Assembly: GCA_019912845.1 (NCBI GenBank)
Contig: JAIOHU010000187.1
Span: 1 to 47,873, forward strand
Length of the DNA: 47,873 nucleotides
DNA from: a bacterium
Lineage (GTDB): Bacteria; Electryoneota; Electryoneia; Electryoneales; Electryoneaceae
Direction of reading: 5' to 3'
In this document: positions 7,933 through 17,094 of the stretch, in pieces
How positions within the stretch are numbered: position 1 is the first letter of the stretch
Layout: each line of letters opens with the position of its first letter
Position numbers and translations under genes: made by a program
The notes under the pieces: model-generated
Database searches by the model: none
What the model was told of the DNA's origin: nothing
What the model saw: the letters and a program-made list of their open reading frames with translations, nothing else

Positions 7933-10215
7933 TTAATCTGATTGCTTCATTTTTGTATCAGGGATACAGACATTTTCAATTGGTACTGTCAAGCGGATGG
8001 TTGTGCCCTCGGTCTTAGTGGAATCAATGGTAAGAGTTCCACCGAGAAATTTCGCTCGTTCTGCAATGCCGAATAGTCCAAGACCATTTGATTCTGGCTT
8101 ACCATTTGTACCCATACCCTCACCATTATCCAGGATCGTCAGTGTCAAGGTATCAGCATTTGCCCGCATATCCACTTCGGTATAATCGCACTTTGCATGC
8201 TTGCTCGCGTTGTTCAATGCCTCCTTGACGATACGATATATCTGAATATCAGCACGTTTTGAAAATGTATATTCTTGCACTTCGAGGTTGACACTACATG
8301 CGATCTTCGTCATCCTCTCGAACTCCTTACAGTGCCATTCCAGAGTCTCCACCAGTCCAAAATCGTCCAGCATGGTGGGACGTAAGCCCTGGATAATCGT
8401 ATGGGCTGATTCAATGGTCTGATTGATATGACGCAGGACTCCATCCATCCATTTTACGTATTTAGGACCAATTTGAAAGAGATCATGTGTGTGAAGTGAT
8501 AGTTCGAGTTTAATAGCAGAAAGCATCTGTCCGACTTCATCATGGAAATTATGGGCGATATCTTTACGCAATTCCTCATCCTGATCATAGTACCGTTCCA
8601 TCAGTCGATGCAGAGTTTCAAGGTTTTTTGCCAGTTCTAAATTGGATTCATTGAGTTGCAAGTTTATTTCTTCAGTCTTTTTTTTCGCATTTTCCAATTC
8701 TCTGTTCGTTTTATGAAGTTCAATTGTCGCGCGTCTTCGAGTTCTTATGTACTTATAAATGAAATAGACGGTCAAAAAAATGACTGGCGGCAAAACCAGG
8801 ATCACCAGAATCCACCTATACCGCCACGACCACCAAAGCCAGAATGGTTGATAAACCGCACGTAAAATTTCAATGTTCTGACCCTCACTGGCGAGATACA
8901 AGTTCCTACCAGAAGTTTTAAGTGGTTCATAGTGCCTGGGGAGATTATTCATCAGCGAAACTGGTTCGAGTTCAATGTTTGTCAGTAGATGCAATCCTCC
9001 TTTTCTGGCAAGGAGCAACGTCACTAAATCTTCATGTCCTGGGTGCGACAAAAAACTGTGTAACTGAACGCTGCCTCTCAGGTTTTTCTGATGGTAGGTG
9101 GTGTTAAAGTCTCTATCCAAAATGGAACAGGTTTCCTCAACCTGATCGGCAAAAAATAGCCAATGTTCCTGGTCTTGCAGTTTAACTGGAAGTGCTACAA
9201 CCTCGCCATTAAATGTTTTTTCGCTTAGTATTTTTCCTGTTTTCACATCCAATTGGTAGAGGGTATGCAGATCAAAAGGAGTATCAAATGTTTCTTTGGA
9301 GAAGATGCCATAAAGTTTCGTTTCTTTAAAGTGATCAAGAAACAGCCTGGTAGAACCACCTGCAGCACCAAGATCGTTTACCCAGTAGGGATTTCCATCC
9401 TCTTTTAACGCTACAAAATAACCATGCCTGTCATCTAAACCGTTGTGAACTCGTCCATTGGAAGGTATATCGGACGACAAGAGGTATTCGTTGATACCAT
9501 CACTATCAAGATCGTATGATTCTTTCAATACCAGAGGTGAACCTGAACTGAATACGGTTCTCGGTCGGAATGGTACCAGTGAGTTCATGATATACAGGGT
9601 TCTGGGAAGATTAACATAGCCAAAGTACAATCTGAACCAGAAAGCAGCACCTTCCGACTCATTTTCATTTATGGTGAAGATTGAAGATATCGTCAGATCA
9701 ACAGGTTTTTCGTCCTCGAGATTTTCTGGATAGATATAGTTGAAAACATGAGTTGTATCTTTTTCTTGAGCATCATATTGAACAATCAGGGCTGATTTTT
9801 TGCTGAAGACAGCAAAATAACCCTCTTTGACATTGTCGAGATCGCCATCAGCGACACCCAGCCACCTGTACTTTCTGGTATACTCCACCAGACCATGGGG
9901 AGAGGTATCGAGAATCATCTGATCGAAAACAACATCTGTCACACTACTGCAGGAAAAGATATAAATCTCATGGGCTTTACTGTCAAAATAAGCCTGTAAC
10001 AGTACATCTTCATCAACTCCAGGGAGTTGGATGGCATCAACCGCTGTTACATATTCAGGAAATGTATGCTCTGTTTTCCAGATGATCGGATAACTACGAG
10101 CATCTTCTCGGTCAAATCCGCATCCATTAAGAAGAATGCCAAGGCAAGCAGTGAGCAACAATTGCCACAAGGCTGAAGGACGATTGAAACGTGGTGTGGT
10201 GATTCCTCTTGCCAT
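7933..10215 (-). CDS. Lipoprotein-type sensor histidine kinase (HisKA_3/NarL-partner class)
   Basis: The N-terminal signal ends in the lipobox LLNGC (Cys32), so the protein starts as a lipid-modified periplasmic sensor. Residues about 40-455 are beta-rich and include FG-GAP-like 'DxDxDG' stretches (GDLDNVKEG, DLDSDGINEY), suggesting a propeller sensor. A membrane helix lies at about 465-487 and a coiled coil at about 490-545. The dimerisation/phosphoacceptor motif HNFHDEVGQ has the phosphorylated His at about 558. The HATPase domain follows, with EALNNASKHAK, DNGEGMG and GLGLFGIAERA. Kinases of this class pair with NarL/FixJ-type response regulators, but none is encoded nearby. Ligand unknown. 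The start is the ATG at 10213-10215, which gives an intact signal peptide. Confidence 0.9.
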   Translation of the reverse strand: MARGITTPRFNRPSALWQLLLTACLGILLNGCGFDREDARSYPIIWKTEHTFPEYVTAVDAIQLPGVDEDVLLQAYFDSKAHEIYIFSCSSVTDVVFDQMILDTSPHGLVEYTRKYRWLGVADGDLDNVKEGYFAVFSKKSALIVQYDAQEKDTTHVFNYIYPENLEDEKPVDLTISSIFTINENESEGAAFWFRLYFGYVNLPRTLYIMNSLVPFRPRTVFSSGSPLVLKESYDLDSDGINEYLLSSDIPSNGRVHNGLDDRHGYFVALKEDGNPYWVNDLGAAGGSTRLFLDHFKETKLYGIFSKETFDTPFDLHTLYQLDVKTGKILSEKTFNGEVVALPVKLQDQEHWLFFADQVEETCSILDRDFNTTYHQKNLRGSVQLHSFLSHPGHEDLVTLLLARKGGLHLLTNIELEPVSLMNNLPRHYEPLKTSGRNLYLASEGQNIEILRAVYQPFWLWWSWRYRWILVILVLPPVIFLTVYFIYKYIRTRRRATIELHKTNRELENAKKKTEEINLQLNESNLELAKNLETLHRLMERYYDQDEELRKDIAHNFHDEVGQMLSAIKLELSLHTHDLFQIGPKYVKWMDGVLRHINQTIESAHTIIQGLRPTMLDDFGLVETLEWHCKEFERMTKIACSVNLEVQEYTFSKRADIQIYRIVKEALNNASKHAKCDYTEVDMRANADTLTLTILDNGEGMGTNGKPESNGLGLFGIAERAKFLGGTLTIDSTKTEGTTIRLTVPIENVCIPDTKMKQSD

Positions 10216-10375
10216 TCAGGGAAGTTCCCCAACAGAATAATGTAAACAGAATGGAAAAATTTTGTGTGAATGTAAAAAGGGAGCCGACGTAAAACCAGAG
10301 TCCTGTACGAAGATATTCAATTCAAGATCTCCGGTGTTCTTAACATCAGAGCTAAAGGACTCCTGAATTTGTAAA

Positions 10376-11308
10376 TTACGGGCTTGTCGACGATTCTTTG
10401 ACTGCATTTGCAAGGGTGATCACACAATCAACATAATCATCACTGTGATTGTATGAATAGATAGCTTTTTTCCGTTTTTTAAGGTTGTCGGTACGATATC
10501 CATGCCGGCTGAGATAATTCGCTACTGAAGCTACTGCATCTTCAAGGTGGTACAAATCAATGACTCCATCTGAATCACCATCGCGTGCGTATGCCTCAAA
10601 TGAAGTGGGTAAAAACTGCGACATCCCGAATGCACCCGCCCAGGAGCCACGAGTATCCAGGGGGTCCATGATCCCCTTCTCTGCCATTGTGAGCAATGTC
10701 AAAAGTTCACGGTATGCCCAACGTGCCTTACGTTTCGCACGTTTATCCGCAACTTTGCGTAGCTCTGTTTCTTCGGTTGGATCGGTGTCTTTTAATACTT
10801 TATCCCAGAAATTCGGTGCAATGGTTTCGATATTATCTGTATTAAGCAGTGCAAGGCTGGCAAAAACATTCATGAGACGATGTTTGCCATGATCTTTCCC
10901 GAGATTACTCTCTACTTGAAGGATTGCGACCACGACTTCTGGATCTACATGGCTCTCTCCCAGACCGTTCATGATCCGTTCACGGTTTTCTTCCAGAAAC
11001 GTTTTCGTTTCAATTATGGATGTTTCACCCTTAAAACGAGTATAGCCGGCTGTACCATCAGGCTGTCGGATATTCACGTTCAGCAGCTTTTCAAATACTT
11101 CAAATCGTTCATCTGTGAAATGTCTGGATACAAACTCCCGTTTCAGTCCATCTTCTACGAGGCGATTTTGAAGTGCCATCAGTTCAGAATCTATCGCCGA
11201 AATGGTGTCATCTCCATAGGTACCATGAGGTAACACGAAGAAGAATGCTATGAGTAATAAAAATGTGGGAACAGGTGAAAGAGTTTGTTTTGTCGTCATT
11301 GCTATCAT
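10376..11308 (-). CDS. MltB-like lytic murein transglycosylase
   Basis: A secreted SLT_2/MltB-family enzyme of about 310 aa that cleaves the glycan strands of peptidoglycan. A signal peptide lies at about 10-32. The catalytic Glu is in AILQVESNLG (about E133). Other family motifs are GSWAGAFGMSQFLPTSF and AIYSYNHSDDYV, the substrate-groove Asn/Tyr region, and DGDSDGVIDL, which looks like an inserted Ca-binding DxDxDG loop as in MltB. No lipobox is present, unlike E. coli MltB. Start: ATG at 11306-11308 is preferred over the upstream TTG; a second ATG at 11299 also works. It is the last gene of a minus-strand run and starts 9 bases after the stop of the zinc-ribbon gene. Confidence 0.88.
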   Translation of the reverse strand: MIAMTTKQTLSPVPTFLLLIAFFFVLPHGTYGDDTISAIDSELMALQNRLVEDGLKREFVSRHFTDERFEVFEKLLNVNIRQPDGTAGYTRFKGETSIIETKTFLEENRERIMNGLGESHVDPEVVVAILQVESNLGKDHGKHRLMNVFASLALLNTDNIETIAPNFWDKVLKDTDPTEETELRKVADKRAKRKARWAYRELLTLLTMAEKGIMDPLDTRGSWAGAFGMSQFLPTSFEAYARDGDSDGVIDLYHLEDAVASVANYLSRHGYRTDNLKKRKKAIYSYNHSDDYVDCVITLANAVKESSTSP

Positions 11309-11317
11309 CAATTAGGA

Positions 11318-12367
11318 CTACTTATGTTTGTTTTTGGTTCGATAAAACATTTCAATCATGAATAGAATACTGCGCATAACGATTTGAAAAGCACGTCTGC
11401 CATTGAAACTTTGTACTCCGGGACGTTTCACCACACGATGAACAATTCGGTTCCTGTAATCAGTTAAATCACGCAAATGCTGATCAATTGAGGCTGGCCA
11501 TGCACCGAGGCGCTCTTCGATCAACTTCAGTTTCGCTCGTTTCTCGTTCATGCCAGGGCGACGTCCCTCGCGTCGAATCACATCATAACCGATTTCCAGA
11601 CGATCAAGCACGTGGTCGTAATAAAAATCCAATGCGATTAGCAACATTACCACTGCAGCAACATCTTCGTCATTACGAACAAGATCTGCGGCATTTTGGA
11701 GATAATTCAACCACAAGGGCTTCTCAAACTCACCGATTTCACCAATTGCACGCCAATGTACAATGACATCCTTCAAATCACTTCGTGGGTCGAAAGAGCG
11801 ACTGAATAGCACAAAGTTTGATACGCCAATACTCAAAGGCATCAGGAACTGATTCGCGGAAAACATCTCACGTGACGCTCGTCCACCCGACAGCAGAAAG
11901 AACACTTCAGGGGGTTTATTGTAGGTGACACCGAAATCTATTAATGTCAGGTCGTCCGGAGTTGCGCTCGCATCTCCGCCTGTGGTATATCCTGGCACCA
12001 TGGGCAGGGGAAATACGCGGTCAATGAAGATTTCTATATAAGCTTTGAAATTGTTGAGATATCCATCAACATACTGGAACTTAGTTGCACACTTAGGGCA
12101 GATAATCTCTTCGTCCAACCGTTCACAATTTCGATCAAACACCCCATCGCACACGGGACAGGAGACCTTGAAGAATGGCAAGAATCCAGGTTCACCAGAC
12201 TCTAGTGCATTCTCCCAGTGCTTTGTGGGGTCTGATGGGGATTTTTTTGAAAGGGATTTATTAACTTCCTCTGGATTCGCTATCGGTTTCATTGGAATGG
12301 ATTTTCGCGCTGTGCCAGTAGGATCAATACTATCACGTATTTTATCTATTTTCTTGTCATTTGCCAT
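11318..12367 (-). CDS. Zinc-ribbon protein with HEPN-like C-terminal domain
   Basis: 349 aa. Four cysteines (C70-x2-C73 and C90-x2-C93) make an N-terminal zinc ribbon after a disordered Lys/Pro-rich stretch. The C-terminal third is all-helical and ends in DYRNRIVHRVV, which matches the RxxxxH motif of HEPN-like domains such as DUF4145. The middle part is unrecognised. HEPN proteins are often nucleases or nucleotide-binding helpers, but nothing here proves activity. The ATG at 12365-12367 overlaps the end of the preceding barrel gene by 22 bases, so the genes are probably translationally coupled. This cytoplasmic-looking protein sits among envelope genes, which is odd. No signal peptide. Confidence 0.65.
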   Translation of the reverse strand: MANDKKIDKIRDSIDPTGTARKSIPMKPIANPEEVNKSLSKKSPSDPTKHWENALESGEPGFLPFFKVSCPVCDGVFDRNCERLDEEIICPKCATKFQYVDGYLNNFKAYIEIFIDRVFPLPMVPGYTTGGDASATPDDLTLIDFGVTYNKPPEVFFLLSGGRASREMFSANQFLMPLSIGVSNFVLFSRSFDPRSDLKDVIVHWRAIGEIGEFEKPLWLNYLQNAADLVRNDEDVAAVVMLLIALDFYYDHVLDRLEIGYDVIRREGRRPGMNEKRAKLKLIEERLGAWPASIDQHLRDLTDYRNRIVHRVVKRPGVQSFNGRRAFQIVMRSILFMIEMFYRTKNKHK

Positions 12368-14031
12368 TCTAGACCTAACTTCATTTGAAATTCATGTTTA
12401 TCACTGACACTCTCATCCAAGTTTAAGGTAGAACGTAAACTTGTCCAAATCAGCAGGCTGTTTTTGAGCTGCATTCCAAAGTATGCTGAGCTGCTAAGAG
12501 CATTGCCGAAAATCAGACGTACCGGAAAAACTCCCGGCCCGACCATCTCTGTGGTGGTCAAATATACATCACCACCAGTGACATGATAATAGGCTATGGC
12601 TCCTTCCAGAACAATAGCAGAGAGTTTTGCACTGCGACTATAAAATTGGAACAGGAAGCCATCATTGTCAACCGATTTTCCAGCACCGACACGTACCCCT
12701 GAATTTAACAATGAGCCATTGTGACGCAGGATCAACATTCCCGAAAGACGTTCGTACCATAGGTCATGCAGAGAAGATGAGGGTGCCAGTTTCGTAGAAA
12801 AACGCAGCTCTTGATCTATGTCATACAGTAGCGGAAATTGGAAATAGAGCTTACCTGCACCCGATGATTGGTCGATAATTTCCTCATAGGTTTGTGACCA
12901 CCAGCCGCCAAAGTGGACATTGGCAAGTTTTCCGCGAATGCCAGCAATAACTCCACTGCTGCCATTTACCAGACTGCCATAAGGAAGCGAGGGGCGTGAG
13001 TGAAGTACAGCATATCCACTGGTAATTCGATATCCTGCCAGTGAAATCGAATAGTCCAGTAGTTGTTTTTCGATGGCTGCTCGAAACAGATTCGCACCGG
13101 CACCCTGTGTTGCTGTCTCGACCGATAAAGAGCCATTCTTCCTGCTTCCATATTTGATGTTTGTTCCAATAGTTTTCAAGCTGGTTTGAAGTTCGCCGTA
13201 TCGTTTACCGGTTTGCTCGCTGCTGAGTGCATCAGAAAAACTTGACTGCCAGGAGATGAGCTGAACAGAGAGATTGTGTACTACACGATAGCCAGCACTG
13301 AAGCCGAGGTGGTTTTCCTGAATGAAATTACGTGAAATAGTGGAGCTGTGATCGCCCTGTGTGCTGTATAGAAGCCAGCCTGAATCTGAATAACGGCTAT
13401 CATAGTTTTGCACTCCACCCCATCCACGCAGGATCAGCCTTTCCTTGCGATACTCACCTGCAATGCCACGCCATCCATATCCCTCTTCCGAGGATATGTC
13501 ACGGTAGAGGCTGTTCTTCCAAATTTTAGGATCGATATTTCCCCGTAAACTTCCCCCAATTCCGGCACGACTACCTATTATCCACCCCTCATCTTCCTGG
13601 AGTCTGAAATCTCCCAGTATTACCAAACCCTCTTTGAAACGTTTTTCTATGGAAAAACGAGTCAGATCGGCAATGTCTTTCTCGCCTTTGTCTCGTTGCA
13701 GGAGTAATGTTGCAGAATAGTTTTCCTTCCGAATCATAAGGCGTTGATAGACATAATTGTCTGTGGAAGCAGTAAGGTCTCCGCTTCGATACCTGTAGGT
13801 CATCTCAAGTGGTGAGGTCCAAAATGAGCTCCGAACATCAGGTTGAAGCTTGCTGGATGCGAAAGATTTCATATTGTCACCTTCCATCCACTCCCAGGAT
13901 GCTTCTGCTTGCTCGATATTTTCAGGGTCGAGTAAAGCTTGCAGGCTGTCTATTTCAGGGTTTTCCTGGCTCAGGGAGGTGGTGAAAGAGATAAAAAGTA
14001 GGAGTGTCGTCAGTAAAAATAGTTTCACCAT
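12346..14031 (-). CDS. Outer-membrane beta-barrel protein, unknown function
   Basis: 561 aa. The signal peptide MVKLFLLTTLLLFISFTTSLS is followed by amphipathic strands rich in aromatic and Ser/Thr/Gly residues throughout, as in a large barrel of roughly 20-26 strands. A short helix-hairpin-like segment near the N-terminus (EIDSLQALLDPENIEQAEASW) resembles the start of helix-hairpin-helix/TonB-associated barrels seen in FCB genomes, but I cannot assign the family. ATG at 14029-14031 follows GGGGAG and overlaps the TGA of the porin-like gene (14025-14027), so I chose it over an upstream TTG. It is part of the minus-strand run 15605 to 10376. Confidence 0.7.
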   Translation of the reverse strand: MVKLFLLTTLLLFISFTTSLSQENPEIDSLQALLDPENIEQAEASWEWMEGDNMKSFASSKLQPDVRSSFWTSPLEMTYRYRSGDLTASTDNYVYQRLMIRKENYSATLLLQRDKGEKDIADLTRFSIEKRFKEGLVILGDFRLQEDEGWIIGSRAGIGGSLRGNIDPKIWKNSLYRDISSEEGYGWRGIAGEYRKERLILRGWGGVQNYDSRYSDSGWLLYSTQGDHSSTISRNFIQENHLGFSAGYRVVHNLSVQLISWQSSFSDALSSEQTGKRYGELQTSLKTIGTNIKYGSRKNGSLSVETATQGAGANLFRAAIEKQLLDYSISLAGYRITSGYAVLHSRPSLPYGSLVNGSSGVIAGIRGKLANVHFGGWWSQTYEEIIDQSSGAGKLYFQFPLLYDIDQELRFSTKLAPSSSLHDLWYERLSGMLILRHNGSLLNSGVRVGAGKSVDNDGFLFQFYSRSAKLSAIVLEGAIAYYHVTGGDVYLTTTEMVGPGVFPVRLIFGNALSSSAYFGMQLKNSLLIWTSLRSTLNLDESVSDKHEFQMKLGLEWQMTRK

Positions 14032-14867
14032 GAACTCCCCGACAAAGTAATCCCCTGAGCATGCGACCAACCGAGATATGGATGGTTGTCGTAGGAGCTG
14101 TTAACGGAAATTTGCTTGTGATGGACTCCCACCCCAAAATGCATACGTTGGTTTTTCTGGTCGTATCCAAACCGGACAGCAAGTCCACCACCAGTATAAA
14201 TCTCGAGTCCTGCTCGGTAAAAGACATCTTCAGAATCATCAACTTCAAACTCAAAATGAGGTGTGAAACGGGGGGTAAGTAATAGAGAGAAACCAGTGAT
14301 CAGTTTCCCGGAAGGTTTGTAAGTATCAACTGAACCAACACTGTACAAATCCCGGTATACCACTCCAAAATTAACAACATGATGCAGGTATAATAAGCCC
14401 GGTGAGATAAAGATTCTGTTGTCGTCCCTGTAGCCTTCAATTTGTTGTTGTTCATAAGAGCTTTCTATACCGAAAGCCAGATTGTGTCTAATTTGTTTTG
14501 AGAGCGAGAGTGCAATTGCCTGTTCGGAATAGAGATCATTTCCGAATCCAGAAACCCTTAATCCACCTGTCCAGTCGCCATGAGGAAGAACAGCTTGGAA
14601 CAGGTACATATCCAGTTCGCTGATCCCCCATTGATTGATATAGCCAGCAGTGATAGCATAAGAGGTTATCCATGATGTGCCCGCCGGGTTAGCGATTCTG
14701 CAGTCGGGGTCGGTGGGTTGACTGAGTAAATGAACACCGATTCCCGTGGCAGCTACACCTCTTGAGTCTCGTTCTGCAGCGAACGTTAGCCCGGAAGCAA
14801 TGAGGAGAAAAAGGACAACCAGGAGCAGGGTTGACAGTTTACTGAAAGTCTTTGCAGGTATACGCAT
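14025..14867 (-). CDS. PorV/UPF0164-like outer-membrane protein
   Basis: 280 aa. It has a signal peptide (about 10-31, ending FAA) and then SRGVAATGIGVHLLSQPTDPDCRIANPAGTSW. This resembles the 'RGxAMGGAGVAL..DP.A...NPAG' N-terminus of the PorV/PorQ and UPF0164 barrels, related to FadL porins. The rest is beta-strand rich. In Bacteroidetes PorV shuttles T9SS cargo to the attachment complex. Here the gene directly follows a gene for a T9SS-type cargo protein (21-base gap), which fits such a role, but the match is to the family only. It overlaps the next gene by 7 bases. Confidence 0.65.
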   Translation of the reverse strand: MRIPAKTFSKLSTLLLVVLFLLIASGLTFAAERDSRGVAATGIGVHLLSQPTDPDCRIANPAGTSWITSYAITAGYINQWGISELDMYLFQAVLPHGDWTGGLRVSGFGNDLYSEQAIALSLSKQIRHNLAFGIESSYEQQQIEGYRDDNRIFISPGLLYLHHVVNFGVVYRDLYSVGSVDTYKPSGKLITGFSLLLTPRFTPHFEFEVDDSEDVFYRAGLEIYTGGGLAVRFGYDQKNQRMHFGVGVHHKQISVNSSYDNHPYLGWSHAQGITLSGSSW

Positions 14868-14888
14868 AGAGTGCGTTTTGTAGAGCGT

Positions 14889-15605
14889 TTATTTCAGATA
14901 GATAATTTTTTCCATGAACGATTTTCCATCAGCCTGAATTCTGAAAAAATACGTGCCAGTGTGCTGGAGATTCATAACTGATGCACTCAGTTCAATACGG
15001 TTCGTGCCTACTGCAAGGAATTTATCACCTCTGAAGATTTCGCCTCCAAGCAGGTTGAACAAACTAAGTTCAATCATTTGAGTATGACTTGTAGAAAGCG
15101 TAAGAGTGGCGACCTCATTGAATGGATTGGGGTAAAGGGAGAGGATTTCAAATTCCATCGGTTGCCAGGTATCATTCTCCTCTAAACTGTTCACCACGCC
15201 CGTTTCGACAATCGCCGCAGTATATGGACCAGAACCGAAAGTGCCATCACCCTCTGTGAATTCCGCCTCGCAGAAGTATTCAAGATTATCCATCGAGACA
15301 AAAATCCGAAACTGGATAGGATTGCCATTGTCAAACCCCAGGAAACCGAAACCGGGATCACCCTCCCAAGCGGTAACAGAAAAGTTCGCATCGGAGTAAT
15401 ACCCCATACCAACACAGAGATCGCCATCGAATACCGCAATTTCATCCACAGCCGGGGTCAGATTGGTCTCATGAATAACTGAATCAATCACAATAGCGTA
15501 GGGAAGTCCAGTATCATCAACAGGAGTAAAATGCTGTGAGTTTGCAGTCATTGCACCAAAGGACAATGTCAGCAAAAAAACAGCGAGCAGGATACCTGAT
15601 TTCAT
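14889..15605 (-). CDS. Secreted protein with T9SS-type C-terminal sorting domain
   Basis: 238 aa with a signal peptide (cleavage near TANSQ). Residues about 28-135 form a small domain with the pattern TGLPYAIVIDS...AVFDGDLCVG...VTAWEGD...GF..GN.I.FRI, which also occurs near the C-terminus of the protein at 17472. From about residue 155 (LYPNPFNEVATLTLS) comes the sorting domain, ending KIIYLK. The domain is known to direct export through the Por/T9SS and is then removed or anchored. The function of the N-terminal module is unknown. This is the first gene of the run that continues with the PorV-like gene. ATG at 15603-15605 follows GGGGTG. Confidence 0.82.
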   Translation of the reverse strand: MKSGILLAVFLLTLSFGAMTANSQHFTPVDDTGLPYAIVIDSVIHETNLTPAVDEIAVFDGDLCVGMGYYSDANFSVTAWEGDPGFGFLGFDNGNPIQFRIFVSMDNLEYFCEAEFTEGDGTFGSGPYTAAIVETGVVNSLEENDTWQPMEFEILSLYPNPFNEVATLTLSTSHTQMIELSLFNLLGGEIFRGDKFLAVGTNRIELSASVMNLQHTGTYFFRIQADGKSFMEKIIYLK

Positions 15606-15695
15606 GATTCACCCCAATTTCTATGGTAAGTAAACGAACTATTATAAAATACAGGAAAGTAGGATCAAATTCCAACAGCAAAGACGCTGGTACTA

Positions 15696-16808
15696 CTATT
15701 TTACCTCCGGCACACCCATTCTTCTAAAAAAATCAGCATATCTGGTTGCCATGTGTTCCCAGGCGTACTTCTCCTTGAACACCTCACGTGCATGTTGACA
15801 GCCCTGATAAAGACCAGCATCACCTTTTGCCACAATTTCCAGCAGGGGAATCAACGAACCCACATCCTCAAAGGGACTTACAAGCCCGAAGCCAACCTCA
15901 TGAGGCATAGCGGAAGCATGGTTTTCGGAGTTTATGAACAACGGCTTCGCCAGCATCATCGCTTCATAGAGCTTGTTTGGAGCACCGTAGACATAATTCA
16001 GCGCAATTGGATTATAATGCGCCCAGACTCCACTGCTCGCAGTTATGATACGAAAAACATCCTCAAAGGGAACAGAGCCGAGGTTGATCACTTTCGGATG
16101 GGTTAAAAAGGTTTTTTCGAGAAACTCCCCTTTTGTCCTCCCGGAAAAAACAATATGTAGATCGTCAAACTGTTCAACCGCTTCCAGAAGAGTCTCAATA
16201 CCATGAAATCCATCCACAAGCATCCCATTGGCATAGATAAACTTATCCGGCAACCCCTCTTTCGCTTCAACGTTTTCAAGAAATGGAGGAGAATTGTATA
16301 TAATGACATTTTCCCGTGGTAAAGTCCTGTGCCACTCGAGACGTTCCTCGCTAACCTCCGATAGACCATGAATGGTACGCAGGGCAACTTGTGAGAGTTG
16401 ACGCATAACCGGATTCAAGACACGACCTCTGCCAAAAATACGCATGCCGATGCTGTCGTACAGATCGAGAACGAGACGTTTGGGCATTGGGATATATCTG
16501 AAAGAAAAGGGCAGTATATATTCTTCATTGACTGCCATGACAACATCAGGCTGAATCTCGGCAAGCGTATTTTTTATATATTTGTAAAATTCTGCGACCT
16601 TGTTGATGGTATGAATCCCATTGCCAATTTGCAGGTCAGCAATGTGATAATGGATTCCTTCAGGTCGTCCCGGATCAAGAGCACGTTTGCGAGTACAACC
16701 GATAAAATGCACTTCCCGGAACTGTTCTCGCAGGATTGGCAGGGTTTTGTTCGCACGAACATAAGAAGGTAAGTCTGAATAGATATAGGCGATTGTTGCA
16801 TTGAACAT
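15696..16808 (-). CDS. Glycosyltransferase, GT-B fold (GT4-like)
   Basis: 370 aa, cytoplasmic. The C-terminal Rossmann domain carries the pattern of GT1/GT4 enzymes: FIYANGMLVDGFHGIETLLEAV, HIVFSGRTKGEF, VINLGSVPFEDV and APNKLYEAMMLAKPLF, the last being the nucleotide-sugar site with its conserved Glu. The N-terminal half contains VMAVNEEYILPF and LVLDLYDSIG. Donor and acceptor cannot be read from sequence. It starts with ATG at 16806-16808 with a weak ribosome site. The 90-base gap to the sorting-domain gene suggests a separate transcript or a loose operon. Confidence 0.85.
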   Translation of the reverse strand: MFNATIAYIYSDLPSYVRANKTLPILREQFREVHFIGCTRKRALDPGRPEGIHYHIADLQIGNGIHTINKVAEFYKYIKNTLAEIQPDVVMAVNEEYILPFSFRYIPMPKRLVLDLYDSIGMRIFGRGRVLNPVMRQLSQVALRTIHGLSEVSEERLEWHRTLPRENVIIYNSPPFLENVEAKEGLPDKFIYANGMLVDGFHGIETLLEAVEQFDDLHIVFSGRTKGEFLEKTFLTHPKVINLGSVPFEDVFRIITASSGVWAHYNPIALNYVYGAPNKLYEAMMLAKPLFINSENHASAMPHEVGFGLVSPFEDVGSLIPLLEIVAKGDAGLYQGCQHAREVFKEKYAWEHMATRYADFFRRMGVPEVK

Positions 16809-16965
16809 AAGTAGATATCTTGTAGTCGTTAATGGATGTACCTTGATAATACTGCTGCAGGGATAATGATTCCAGCAAGCACCAGGCTGTCCTTGAACGA
16901 ATCAAGTCAGATTGCTTCAAGGATGTTGCATATACTCTAAGTTATTAAGGTCTACAATATCAATA

Positions 16966-17094
16966 TCATTCTGGTTCCCGGCCCAACTCATCACCGGGAT
17001 GACGAGGTTTGTAAATGCGTTTTCGTGCAACAACAAACCCAAACCACACAACAAGTGTAATAATCGCAACAGCCAGATAAAATGGTACTGACAT
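16966..17094 (-). CDS. Possible 42-aa single-span membrane protein
   Basis: A short reading frame (ATG at 17092-17094, TGA at 16966-16968) encodes a hydrophobic helix (about residues 4-23, VPFYLAVAIITLVVWFGF), then a positively charged ARKRIYKPRH segment and an acidic tail. A purine-rich AAGAAG lies 6-11 bases before the start. The layout (helix then basic residues) is normal for a small bitopic membrane protein. The last 12 codons overlap a sequence resembling the dispersed repeat of this window, so the C-terminus may be repeat-derived. No homolog recognised. Confidence 0.4.
   Translation of the reverse strand: MSVPFYLAVAIITLVVWFGFVVARKRIYKPRHPGDELGREPE
16971..17007 (-). repeat. Divergent copy of the dispersed repeat (overlaps small ORF)
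   Basis: On the minus strand it reads CCTCGTCATCCCGGTGATGA, then GTTGGGCCGGGAACCAG. This closely matches the copy at 33781-33821 (shared CGGTGATG, GTTGG, CCGGGA and CCAG blocks). It supplies the last codons of the possible 42-aa protein. Confidence 0.5.

Noticed and set aside
10216-10413. 65-aa minus-strand frame between the kinase and MltB-like genes
   Set aside because: It overlaps the 3' end of the MltB-like gene in another frame, has no ribosome site and no recognisable features. The region is treated as intergenic.
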